NCBI GenBank assembly: GCA_031374415.1
Contig: JANMGB010000277.1
Location: 1 to 64,000 of the forward strand
Reading direction: 5' to 3'
DNA length: 64,000 bases
From: CANHBY01 sp031374415
Lineage (GTDB): Bacteria; Pseudomonadota; Gammaproteobacteria; Burkholderiales; Burkholderiaceae_C
The notes beneath the pieces are model-generated. The model saw nothing but the letters and a program-made list of their open reading frames with translations, was not told where the DNA came from and ran no database searches. Position numbers and translations under genes: made by a program. Of the stretch, positions 8,098-16,193 are shown piece by piece (the first letter of the stretch is position 1; each line of letters begins with the position of its first letter).

Positions 8098-9638
8098 CAG
8101 AGTGCTTTGCGCAAAGTGGTCGGGGGAATTTTCATGGCTTCACGGTACTTGGCCACCGTGCGGCGCGCCACGTGGATGCCTTGCGCCTCTAGCATCTCAG
8201 CCAGCTGGCTGTCAGACAGCGGCTTGGCCGGGTCTTCGGCCTCAATCAACTGTTTGATCAGCGCACGCACCGCCGTGCTGGAGGCATTGCCGCCGGCTTC
8301 GGTGTTGAGCGACGAGCCAAAAAAGTACTTCAGCTCGAAGGTGCCCATGGGCGTGGCCATGTACTTGGCCGTGGTCACGCGGGAGATGGTGGACTCGTGC
8401 AAGCCGAGTTCGTCGGCGATCTCGCGCAGCACCAGGGGCTTCATGGCAATCTCGCCATGCGTGAAGAAGTTTTTCTGCCGCTCCACGATGGCCTGCGAGA
8501 CGCGCTGGATCGTGTCAAAGCGCTGCAAAATGTTTTTGACAAACCAGCGCGCTTCTTGCAGCTTGGCGGTCAGGCCCGGCGCACCTGCCGCGTTCGGGTG
8601 TTGGGCTTGGCCGCGGTGATGCTTGAGCGCACTGGCGTACAGGTCGTTGATGCGCAGCTTGGGCATGATGTCGGGGTTGAGCAGCACCTTCCATTGGCGC
8701 GCAATTTTCTTGACGATCACGTCGGGCACGATGATGTTGGCTTCCGCCGGCGAGAAGGGGCGGCCGGGCTTGGGCTCAAGCACTTTGATCAAGGCTTGGG
8801 CTTGCCTGAGCAGGGCTTCATCAGCGCCGGTGGCCAGCATCAGTTTTTTGCTGTCGCGCCGGGCCAGCAGCTCCAAGTGCTGTTTGCAAATCAGGATGGC
8901 GATGGCCTGGGCTTCGCAGCGTGGCAGTCGGCGCAGTTGGATCACCAGGCAGTCACCCAACGAGGTCGCGCCCACACCGGGGGGGTCCATGCTTTGCAGC
9001 CATTTCAGTGCGCATTGCAAACGGCTGAGGATGTCCTCGTGCTCCTCGGGTGTGCTGGCCAGTCCCGCCGCGATGTCGGACAGGGCATCCGCCAAATAGC
9101 CATCGTCGTTGAGCGACTCGATCAGCACATGCAGCGCGGCCTGGTCTTCCTCCGACAAGCGCAGGTCGTGCAGCTGCAAGCGCAGGTGATCCTGCAGGCT
9201 CAGACGGGGAGCGTCGCGGTCCTGGGAGTCAAAAGCGTCGCCGTCGGGGGTGGCGCTGGCTTTGGCCGGGGTTTCATGGATGCCGTCGAAGTCCTCATGC
9301 TCGGTGCCGTTTTCCCAATCGGCGCGCTCGACGTTGTCAAAATCTGTGCGGTCGAGTGCGGCGGTGTCGGCCTCGCCCAGGCTGTCTTCGGTGCGCGGGT
9401 CGCTGGCGCGTTCGGATTCGATTTCGCCTGCGCGCTCAGCAGGCGACAAGCGTTCGCTCAGGGCCTCGCGCAGGGGCTCTGGCTCTTCCTCTGCTTCGAG
9501 GAAGGGGTTTTGCTCCAGCATCTGCTCGACCTCTTGTTGCAGCTCCAGCGTGGAGAGCTGCAACAGCCGAATGGACTGCTGAAGTTGGGGGGTCAAGGCC
9601 AGGTGCTGGCCGAGGCGGACCTGGAGTGTCGGCTTCAT
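8097..9638 (-). CDS. rpoN: RNA polymerase sigma-54 factor
   Basis: About 513 aa. The N-terminal Gln/Leu-rich activator-responsive region (LRLGQHLALTPQLQQSIRLLQ) is followed by an acidic, variable segment (residues about 60-150), the core-binding region, a helix-turn-helix region (LRKIADELGLHESTISRV-type, here LREIADELGLHESTISRV) and the RpoN box ARRTVAKYRE near the C-terminus. It directs core polymerase to -24/-12 promoters, needing an AAA+ activator. It follows lptB by 15 bp and is coupled to the downstream RNA methyltransferase. A good -24/-12 promoter for the ammonium operon lies at 60.5 kb. Confidence 0.96.
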   Translation of the reverse strand: MKPTLQVRLGQHLALTPQLQQSIRLLQLSTLELQQEVEQMLEQNPFLEAEEEPEPLREALSERLSPAERAGEIESERASDPRTEDSLGEADTAALDRTDFDNVERADWENGTEHEDFDGIHETPAKASATPDGDAFDSQDRDAPRLSLQDHLRLQLHDLRLSEEDQAALHVLIESLNDDGYLADALSDIAAGLASTPEEHEDILSRLQCALKWLQSMDPPGVGATSLGDCLVIQLRRLPRCEAQAIAILICKQHLELLARRDSKKLMLATGADEALLRQAQALIKVLEPKPGRPFSPAEANIIVPDVIVKKIARQWKVLLNPDIMPKLRINDLYASALKHHRGQAQHPNAAGAPGLTAKLQEARWFVKNILQRFDTIQRVSQAIVERQKNFFTHGEIAMKPLVLREIADELGLHESTISRVTTAKYMATPMGTFELKYFFGSSLNTEAGGNASSTAVRALIKQLIEAEDPAKPLSDSQLAEMLEAQGIHVARRTVAKYREAMKIPPTTLRKAL

Positions 9639-9653
9639 GGCGTGGCCCCTGCC

Positions 9654-10418
9654 TCACATGCGAAAGTGCTCGCCGAGGTAGACCTTTCGGACGTCGGCGT
9701 TGTCAACGATGTCAGTGGGCGTGCCCTCGGTCAGCACCCGGCCTTCGCTGATGATGTAGGCACGGTCGCAGATACCCAGCGTTTCACGCACGTTGTGGTC
9801 GGTGATGAGCACGCCAATGCCGCGGTTTTTCAGGAAACCGATGATGCGCTGGATCTCGATCACCGCGATGGGGTCGACCCCAGCGAAGGGCTCGTCGAGC
9901 AGAATGAAGCGCGGTTGGGTCGCCAGCGCCCGTGCAATTTCAACGCGCCGCCGCTCACCGCCTGACAAGGCGGGGGCGGGGCTGTGGCGCAGCTTCTCAA
10001 TGCTCAAATCGTGCAGCAGCTCATCGAGCTGAGTGCGCAGCACGCTTTCGGGCAAGGGGCGCCCATCGGGGCCGTACTGCAACTCCAGCACGGCGCGGAT
10101 GTTTTCCTCGACGTTGAGCTTGCGAAAAATCGAGGCTTCTTGGGGCAGGTACGACAGCCCCAGGCGCGAGCGCTTGTGAATGGGCAGCCGCTCAGCGCGC
10201 TGCCCCGCAATGGTGATGCGGCCCGCGTCGGCCCGCACGAGGCCCACGATCATGTAGAAGCTGGTGGTTTTGCCTGCGCCGTTGGGGCCGAGCAAACCCA
10301 CCACCTCACCCGCCTCAACGGCCAGATGCACATCCTTGACCACCATGCGGGTGCCGAAACTCTTTTGCAAACCCTTGGCGCTCAGACGCCCGGGTGACGG
10401 GGCCAGGGTGACCGTCAT
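9654..10418 (-). CDS. lptB: LPS export ABC transporter ATP-binding protein
   Basis: About 254 aa; the ATPase of the LptB2FGC complex that extracts lipopolysaccharide from the inner membrane. It has Walker A LLGPNGAGKTTSFYMIVGL, the signature LSGGERRRVEIARALA, Walker B FILLDEPFAGVDPI and the switch His in LITDHNVRETL. The start overlaps the lptA stop by four bases (ATGA). The order lptA-lptB-rpoN is the common proteobacterial arrangement. Confidence 0.96.
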   Translation of the reverse strand: MTVTLAPSPGRLSAKGLQKSFGTRMVVKDVHLAVEAGEVVGLLGPNGAGKTTSFYMIVGLVRADAGRITIAGQRAERLPIHKRSRLGLSYLPQEASIFRKLNVEENIRAVLELQYGPDGRPLPESVLRTQLDELLHDLSIEKLRHSPAPALSGGERRRVEIARALATQPRFILLDEPFAGVDPIAVIEIQRIIGFLKNRGIGVLITDHNVRETLGICDRAYIISEGRVLTEGTPTDIVDNADVRKVYLGEHFRM

Positions 10419-11089
10419 GGAGCGTCGCCCCCAGCGGTTGCGGCCGACGCCGGCTCAGCGGGTGCAGGGGCCGACGCTGGTGGTGCGGCTGGTGGGGCCG
10501 CTGGCGCGGATTCACGCGGTGAGAGCGTCACCCGCACACGCCCGCCCGGGGTGCTTGCCGCGCCGCCAGCCCCGGGCCCCGCCGCAGTCGAGGCGCTGAA
10601 GAACTCGGCCTGGCTGTCATAAAGCAGCTGGCTGCCGGTGATTTCATCGACGACCACGTCGCCCAGCAAGCGGCGCGCGACAGCGCGGTCGATGAAGCGC
10701 ACCGTGTCGGATTTTTCGTCGTACTCAAGCCGATCAGCGCGGCCTTGGATGAACTCATTGGGCTTGTCGCGCTTTTGGCGGAACGTGGCTTGCTTGTCGC
10801 TGTTGCCGAAGGCTGTGGCCAATCTGGAGCCGTTGGGCAAGTCACGAATCTCGACTCGGTCGGCCTCGATCATGAGAGTGCCCTTGGTGATGATGACATT
10901 GCCCGTGAACACGACGACCTTTTTGGCCATGTCGAGCGTGCCCTGCCGATCCGCGGTGAGGTTGAGCGGCTTGAATCGGTCCCCTTGCTCGGCCTGCACG
11001 GGGGCCGGGCCGGCAACCCAGCAAAAGGCGATCAACAACAGAATGGGTCGAAGGAGTGCGGTCATAAAGGCATGAAACTTGCGTGGCAT
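10415..11089 (-). CDS. lptA: LPS transport periplasmic protein LptA
   Basis: About 224 aa, the OstA-fold periplasmic bridge that carries lipopolysaccharide between the membranes. A signal peptide (MTALLRPILLLIAFCWVAG) ends near VQA; the start may be the inner ATG at 11065 rather than 11089. The OstA domain runs through LNLTADRQGTLDMAKKVVVF and GTLMIEADRVEI. The C-terminal about 70 residues are an Ala/Pro-rich tail, longer than usual. No lptC or kdsC lies upstream: after 226 bp the accessory GGDEF-EAL block begins. Confidence 0.9.
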   Translation of the reverse strand: MPRKFHAFMTALLRPILLLIAFCWVAGPAPVQAEQGDRFKPLNLTADRQGTLDMAKKVVVFTGNVIITKGTLMIEADRVEIRDLPNGSRLATAFGNSDKQATFRQKRDKPNEFIQGRADRLEYDEKSDTVRFIDRAVARRLLGDVVVDEITGSQLLYDSQAEFFSASTAAGPGAGGAASTPGGRVRVTLSPRESAPAAPPAAPPASAPAPAEPASAATAGGDAP

Positions 11090-11315
11090 TCTACGCCGTG
11101 CTGCGTCAGATCACCGGTGTGTTTCTGCGACCCAGGCTCCCGGGGGCTGACCCCTCGGGATAGTACGAGTGCACCTGCCCCGACCGAACCTGCTGCCCTG
11201 CAGAGCCGCCTCACCGCTGTTCGACATGGATCCGCATCGACAAGGTGGCGGAATCAAGGTTGATCGGATTGGTAAGGCGGCATATCAAGCGGCCTCTCGG
11301 GACAATGCGTCATAT

Positions 11316-12188
11316 TCAATGACGCGCCAACAGGGTGTCAGTCAACGGTCTCATCGCAAGTGGTAGGTGCGGCATGAGGGCTGGCAGTATTTTGAACAGC
11401 GGATCCCCGGACCTCTCAAGCAGCTCAACAAATGTCGCTGCGGGTTCTGGGCGCTGAGCGATGTAGCCCTGAAACTGTCCGCAATCGTGTCGCTGCAGAA
11501 ACTCAAGCTGCTCCGCAGTCTCTACGCCCTCGGCCAAGACCTGCAGCCCCAAGGTCTGAGCCAACTTGATGATGGCGAGAGCGATCGCTTCATCATTTCG
11601 GTCAGTTCCCAATCCGCGCACGAAGGATTGGTCAATTTTTAGCTTGTCAACTTCAAACTTCTTGAGGTAACTCAGACTCGAGTAACCGGTTCCAAAATCG
11701 TCAATTGACATCTTTATCCCGAACGACTTCAATCCTTTCATCAGTACAATGATTCGTTCGATATCATTTACCATGACGCTTTCTGTAATTTCGATCTCTA
11801 GTGAACCGCGGGGAATTTTATATCGCTCCAGCGGAGTGCGTATCAAATCCAAGAAATCTGCTTGTTGGAACTGCAGCGGTGACAAATTGACGGCTATTCG
11901 AACAGGAGGTAATCCGCGATCTAACCAATCGCGAATCTGTCGACATGCTTCTTCGATAACCCAGGCTCCCAACGGAAGTATGAGGCGAGATTCCTCAGCC
12001 ACCGGAATAAATTTCATCGGTGGAATTAATCCCTGCGGGCTATTCCAGCGTATCAATGCCTCTGCACCAGTTAGCGCCCCAGTGTGCGTATCGAATTGGG
12101 CCTGGTAGTAAAGAATGAATTCATTGTTTGCAATTCCTCGACGCAAATTTGATTCTAAGGCGATCCTTTCCGCCAGCTTGTTATTCAT
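11316..12188 (-). pseudogene. EAL domain half of a GGDEF-EAL protein interrupted by a stop
   Basis: About 290 aa c-di-GMP phosphodiesterase domain with the EAL motif (GAEALIRW), the metal-binding DDFGTGYSSLSYLK and LKIDQSFV, and ETAEQLEFL, so the catalytic residues appear intact. It is in the same frame as the upstream GGDEF gene. Only one TAG at 12225-12227 and 12 sense codons (LGQNHWQFYCHD) separate them, and those codons are the standard GGDEF-EAL linker. The unit is therefore a single gene of about 791 codons broken by one nonsense change. Independent translation would have to start at the ATG at 12188, which has no obvious ribosome binding site. It may be a pseudogene, a readthrough product or a sequencing error. 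Confidence 0.8.
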
Positions 12189-12224
12189 GTCGTGGCAGTA
12201 AAACTGCCAATGATTTTGGCCCAG

Positions 12225-13691
12225 CTACTTCGCCTGATGCATTGCAGTGTCGGCATTCCTGAGTAAACTCTCAGCATCTTGCCCATCAGTCGGGAATGCG
12301 CTGATGCCAATACAGACGCTGGTCGTGAATTCACCGTGCGTCAGGTGAAATGGCGTAGACAGCTGGTTCTGGATATTAATGGCAATATTCTTTGTATCAA
12401 CAGCTGAGCTTACTCCAACTAAACAGATTGCAAACTCATCGCCGGCAAGCCTTGCCAAGAAGTCAGTTTTTCTTGTGAGCGACCGAAGTCTGTCGGCAGT
12501 CAACCGAAGCAATTGGTCTCCGGCAGAGTGCCCAAACGAATCATTCAAGGTTTTGAAGCCATCAAAATTTAAAACAAGCACGGCAATTGGCATGCTTTGC
12601 CGGCTTGCCAATTCGATGGTTTGCACAAGTTGAGAGTAAAATAATGCGCGATTCGGAAGCGCTGTCAACGAATCATAGTTGGTCAACTTGCGACGATCAT
12701 TCTCACTTTCGTTGAGGCGGTTGATCTGACGCAAAAGAAAAAGAGATAAAATTCCCGTGGTTAAAAGAACAATAAACACGTACCATATTTTTATCTTTGC
12801 ATCTCGCCACCACTGCTGCAGCATCGCTTCTTTACTAAGCCCTACGATCACTTGAAGCGACCCACTTGAAACGAGTCGATGTGCATAGTGCCGAACGTTG
12901 TCATCAACAGGATCTTTTTGAATGACAATGTTTTTCTTAAAATCTGATAATTCACTCCAAATTGGCAATTTTGAAATGTCCATCCCCATGGCATCATCTA
13001 CGAAAGGATGTCGCATCAGGATTTTTCCATTGGCCCCCGCAATAAAAATTACAAGTTGTTGGTCGGCCGATATGCTTGCGTAGAATTTCTTGAGGTATTC
13101 TGGGCTGTAAGTGCCCATTAATACCCCAAGGTTATTGCCATCCTTGTCACGAATGGCGCGAGCCATTGGAATAATCCAATCTCCGCCAATCAGGCTTTTG
13201 ACTGGCGGATCAATCCAGATGTCATTGTGTTTTTGCGACGCTGTAAAATAGGGTCGTTTTGAAGCATTCACCTTTGGAGGGGGTGACTTGAACGTCGACA
13301 TCAAGACGTTGCCGTCTGGCTCGATGACGTTCCAGCTCCTCATGTGCTGCACCGTTTTCAGCTTTGGCACCAGATCCTTGAAAAGGCTTGGCTCATCCCT
13401 GCGGGCCAAGTCAGCCAAGAACTTGGGATGCTCTGTGATGGCGTCTGCTGCCTGCCGGCTGGCGTCCAGTGTTCGTGCGACGTTCTCGTCCAATGTCATG
13501 GACAGAGCAGTCAGTTGGTCTTCGGCGGCCTTGATGGAGTCAATGCGGCTGATGTAAACCGCCCAGCTGAGGGCGGCGACTGAAGAGACCACAACGGTGC
13601 AATAAAATGCGATCAACCCTACACGCAAGCGTCTCAGGCGCCGCAGTGACGTCAGATCGACTTCCGGGTGTCCAGACGAAGGCAGGTCCAA
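12225..13691 (-). CDS. Membrane sensor diguanylate cyclase, truncated at an in-frame TAG
   Basis: About 488 aa. A transmembrane segment near residues 25-50 is followed by a large periplasmic dCache-type sensor region, a second membrane segment near 305-325 (IWYVFIVLLTTGILSLFLL), then a GGDEF domain. The active-site motif is AGDEF in place of GGDEF, and an RxxD inhibitory site (RKTD) precedes it by five residues. The protein stops after ADTAMHQAK, exactly where an EAL partner domain normally continues. Translation probably starts at TTG 13691, which has GGGAG six bases upstream. The region is more AT-rich than the flanks. Confidence 0.8.
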   Translation of the reverse strand: MDLPSSGHPEVDLTSLRRLRRLRVGLIAFYCTVVVSSVAALSWAVYISRIDSIKAAEDQLTALSMTLDENVARTLDASRQAADAITEHPKFLADLARRDEPSLFKDLVPKLKTVQHMRSWNVIEPDGNVLMSTFKSPPPKVNASKRPYFTASQKHNDIWIDPPVKSLIGGDWIIPMARAIRDKDGNNLGVLMGTYSPEYLKKFYASISADQQLVIFIAGANGKILMRHPFVDDAMGMDISKLPIWSELSDFKKNIVIQKDPVDDNVRHYAHRLVSSGSLQVIVGLSKEAMLQQWWRDAKIKIWYVFIVLLTTGILSLFLLRQINRLNESENDRRKLTNYDSLTALPNRALFYSQLVQTIELASRQSMPIAVLVLNFDGFKTLNDSFGHSAGDQLLRLTADRLRSLTRKTDFLARLAGDEFAICLVGVSSAVDTKNIAINIQNQLSTPFHLTHGEFTTSVCIGISAFPTDGQDAESLLRNADTAMHQAK

Positions 13692-13717
13692 TGGATGCTC
13701 CCATTTTCAACTGCCTC

Positions 13718-14677
13718 CTATTTCGGCTGCGTTGAAATGAACTTGAACTTTAATGCCTTTGCGAGGTAAGCCGCAGCAATCTTTGGCCACTGAGGTGTCG
13801 ATAATGTCACGACTCCAACAATCACGAGTGTTGCACCCACAAGCTGTAGCAGTGTGACCGCCTCATCCAGCATCAATGCGCTGAAGGCTAACGTCACTAC
13901 GGGCCCGAGAGTGCAGATGGCCGCGGTTTGATTGGCACCAACAAGTTTGATGGATTGTGCCAAGAGCCACGTCGGAAGTACCGTGCCAAAAATGGCAATC
14001 ATCACAACGAGCCCGATAACTGAATGAGCATCAAGCAGTCTGGCCGGTGAATTCAGGGCTCCGAACTGCAAAAGAGCAGCCAAACTGGAGCACAGCATTA
14101 CCCAACCTGTGTAGCGAGTGGAGCCCATTTTTTTTACCAAACCTTGACTGCCGACAAGGTAGATGGCGTAGGTGATGGCCGCTGCAAACACGAGACCCCC
14201 ACCGATCAGTAGCGGCTCGATTGCAGAATGATGCTGCCTAAGGTCGTGCAGGAAAACCAAGGATATACCCGCATAGGAGATCAGAAGGCCAGAAATTTCT
14301 GGCAATGAGATCATCCTTCTGGCAATGACTGCGGAAAGAATGACTACGATCGTTGGGTATAAAAAAAGAACAAGTCGCTCAAGAGAGGCCGAAATGTACT
14401 GAAGCCCAACCAGATCAAGATAGCTAGATAAATAAAATCCCACAAGGCCCATGACGACCAATGTCAGCATTTCTTTTTTGCTGATCTGTATCGGTCCTGC
14501 TTTGGTTCTCCATAGCATCATGACTAAAAAAAATGGCAGCGCAATCAACATCCGCAGTGCCAAGAGCGTTGTGGGATCAATGTCGGACTGTGCGTACACC
14601 AGCTTGATAAAAATTGCCCTAGACGAAAACCCAAGTGTGGCAAAAAAGGCGCAGAGCGGCCCATACAGGTAAGCCAT
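13718..14677 (-). CDS. EamA-family (DMT) membrane transporter
   Basis: About 319 aa with roughly ten hydrophobic segments arranged as two EamA repeats. The first repeat begins GPLCAFFATLGFSSRAIFIK, and the second ends with LQLVGATLVIVGVVTLST. Members export metabolites or amino acids; the substrate here is unknown. It lies 74 bp downstream of a zinc dehydrogenase on the same strand, with an AT-rich terminator-like inverted repeat between them. Codon use is AT-rich, unlike the flanking core genes, suggesting acquired DNA. Confidence 0.88.
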   Translation of the reverse strand: MAYLYGPLCAFFATLGFSSRAIFIKLVYAQSDIDPTTLLALRMLIALPFFLVMMLWRTKAGPIQISKKEMLTLVVMGLVGFYLSSYLDLVGLQYISASLERLVLFLYPTIVVILSAVIARRMISLPEISGLLISYAGISLVFLHDLRQHHSAIEPLLIGGGLVFAAAITYAIYLVGSQGLVKKMGSTRYTGWVMLCSSLAALLQFGALNSPARLLDAHSVIGLVVMIAIFGTVLPTWLLAQSIKLVGANQTAAICTLGPVVTLAFSALMLDEAVTLLQLVGATLVIVGVVTLSTPQWPKIAAAYLAKALKFKFISTQPK

Positions 14678-14724
14678 TTATATATCCAAAATTTTCCAGG
14701 GCCGTTGCTTCACACAAGTTGCGA

Positions 14725-14757
14725 CGCAAAAAATAAATCCCAATTTGGGATTTATTT
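14725..14757 (-). terminator. AT-rich inverted repeat with U-run at the dehydrogenase stop
   Basis: Arms AAATAAATCCCAA (14731-14743) and TTGGGATTTATTT (14745-14757) pair perfectly around one base. On the minus strand the stem is followed by a T-rich run, so it fits a rho-independent terminator or attenuator. The dehydrogenase stop codon lies inside the stem, which could limit readthrough into the transporter gene. Confidence 0.6.
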
Positions 14758-15678
14758 GCTGGGGTCAAAAAATATTTTTTGCGGCTCAAAGGTCTTGGAC
14801 TGTTCAAATACACTTTGAAAGTCGTCGAGCGAATGGTGTGTCTGGCCCAGGAGCCCGTCTACGCTCAAAGTCCCATCGGCCATAATTCGAATAGCTTCAT
14901 TGAAGTCGCCATAGTTAACGGCAACCATTGAGATTTCCTTCTTTACTGCTTGGTAAAAATTTATTCCAACCAGCTCATGCTTCCGGCTTTTGATAACTAT
15001 TTTTCCGCCAGGTTTGACAGCTGAAAATAATTCTCTCATGGTTTCGTCTGTCGCGAGAGTTTCGATGGCAAAGTCACAAGTTGACTCGCAAATTGGTTTT
15101 CCATGCCTGGGATCATAAATTTCCACATCCTCAAAGTCATAGGCTTTAAGAATGCGGTGAATCAGGTGACCAAATCGGTTGTCCCCATAGATCAGACCCT
15201 TTTCGTGCTTCTTGATATTTGCTTTTAATACAGAGAGTGCGGCAGCGACGGGTTCGGTGTATGCGCCATATCGGAAGGGCATGGTGTCCGGCATTTTATA
15301 CACCGCATGACTTGGAACGGTCACAAACTCACCAAATACACCGTCACAGTTGACGCCGAGCATGGTCGTATTTTGACAGATGTCAGTACGCCCCATCGTG
15401 CAAAACTTGCAGACACCACAGTGTAAAACGGGCATTGCAGTAACTCTGTGACCACTTTTAAAGCCCGTGACAGAGCGCCCAACTTTCTCAACGACACCTG
15501 AGAATTCATGCCCCAGAACCATCGTGTCTTTCCCTGGAAGCCGGCCCTCTGCAACGAGAACGTCTGTTCGGCACAACCCAGCAACTTGAACAGAAATTAG
15601 GATTTCATTGTCCTCTACGTTTGGTATCGGAATATTCTTTACCAAGAGATCAGTTCCTTGCTTCATCAGTGCGCGCAT
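14752..15678 (-). CDS. Zinc-dependent medium-chain dehydrogenase with atypical nucleotide-binding loop
   Basis: About 308 aa. Start ATG at 15678 has GGAGG (15683-15687) just upstream. The catalytic zinc region is present (GLCRTDV and LGHEFSGVVE), as is the structural zinc motif C-x2-C-x2-C-x7-C (CGVCKFCTMGRTDIC). The Rossmann loop, however, reads YGDNRFGHL instead of GxGxxG, and the protein is about 30-40 residues shorter than most alcohol/sorbitol dehydrogenases. NAD(P) binding may be altered. It lies upstream of an EamA exporter in an AT-rich block; 14941-15000, inside this gene, has 22 G/C of 60. Substrate unknown. Confidence 0.8.
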   Translation of the reverse strand: MRALMKQGTDLLVKNIPIPNVEDNEILISVQVAGLCRTDVLVAEGRLPGKDTMVLGHEFSGVVEKVGRSVTGFKSGHRVTAMPVLHCGVCKFCTMGRTDICQNTTMLGVNCDGVFGEFVTVPSHAVYKMPDTMPFRYGAYTEPVAAALSVLKANIKKHEKGLIYGDNRFGHLIHRILKAYDFEDVEIYDPRHGKPICESTCDFAIETLATDETMRELFSAVKPGGKIVIKSRKHELVGINFYQAVKKEISMVAVNYGDFNEAIRIMADGTLSVDGLLGQTHHSLDDFQSVFEQSKTFEPQKIFFDPSK

Positions 15679-16193
15679 ATTTCCTCCGTGTAGATTAAAA
15701 ATCCTTGGAGACAAACCATAAATTGGGTGCAATAAAAATAGGTCTGTCGCAGGATCATTTTGATCGATACAAAATGTCTGACCTGCCGTTCGCCAAGGTT
15801 TGCGGGTCTTGTCAAGACGCCGCGGAGAATTCTACAACCTATTATTCTTGTGGTCTTTATTTGACTTTGCTCGTGCTTTCGAGAGGCAGCGGTCCGTCGC
15901 TTCCACCCGGGAGGGTGCCGCTCAGGCCGCCAATGTGATGGCCCGAGCGCGCTGCGGAGCGGGGGTTTTGTCCGGTTTGCTTTCGTTCGCATGTGCGAAC
16001 TCGCCAGCCGTCATCAAAAAACTGACATAGGTTTGAAACCCCGGCCTTCAGGCCGGAGAGCCCCGAAGGGGCGATTCGAAGGTAGGGGATGCAAACCCCT
16101 TCCAACAGCCTGCACACCGACCTTTAGGTCGGTCGAATGTTTGCTGCTGACCTGGATCCAAGACTTGACACGACACTAGCGCAGTGTTGCACG
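15679..16193. repeat. Gene-free stretch ending in a cluster of four perfect hairpins
   Basis: No convincing gene. The part near 15679-15870 is AT-rich and probably holds the dehydrogenase promoter. From 15985 on, four word-plus-reverse-word hairpins occur: GTTCGCA-TG-TGCGAAC (15985-16000), CCGGCCT-TC-AGGCCGG (16041-16056), GCCCC-GAA-GGGGC (16060-16072) and ACCGACC-TTTA-GGTCGGT (16116-16133). The context TTTGAAACCCCGGCCTTCAG resembles right ends of IS200/IS605-type elements, but no tnpA or tnpB is present. It marks the edge of the AT-rich block. Confidence 0.5.

Noticed and set aside
16030..16090. Possible tRNA arm from GGGGCGATTCGAAGG
   Set aside because: No cloverleaf can be drawn around it; the stretch is explained by adjacent simple hairpins.
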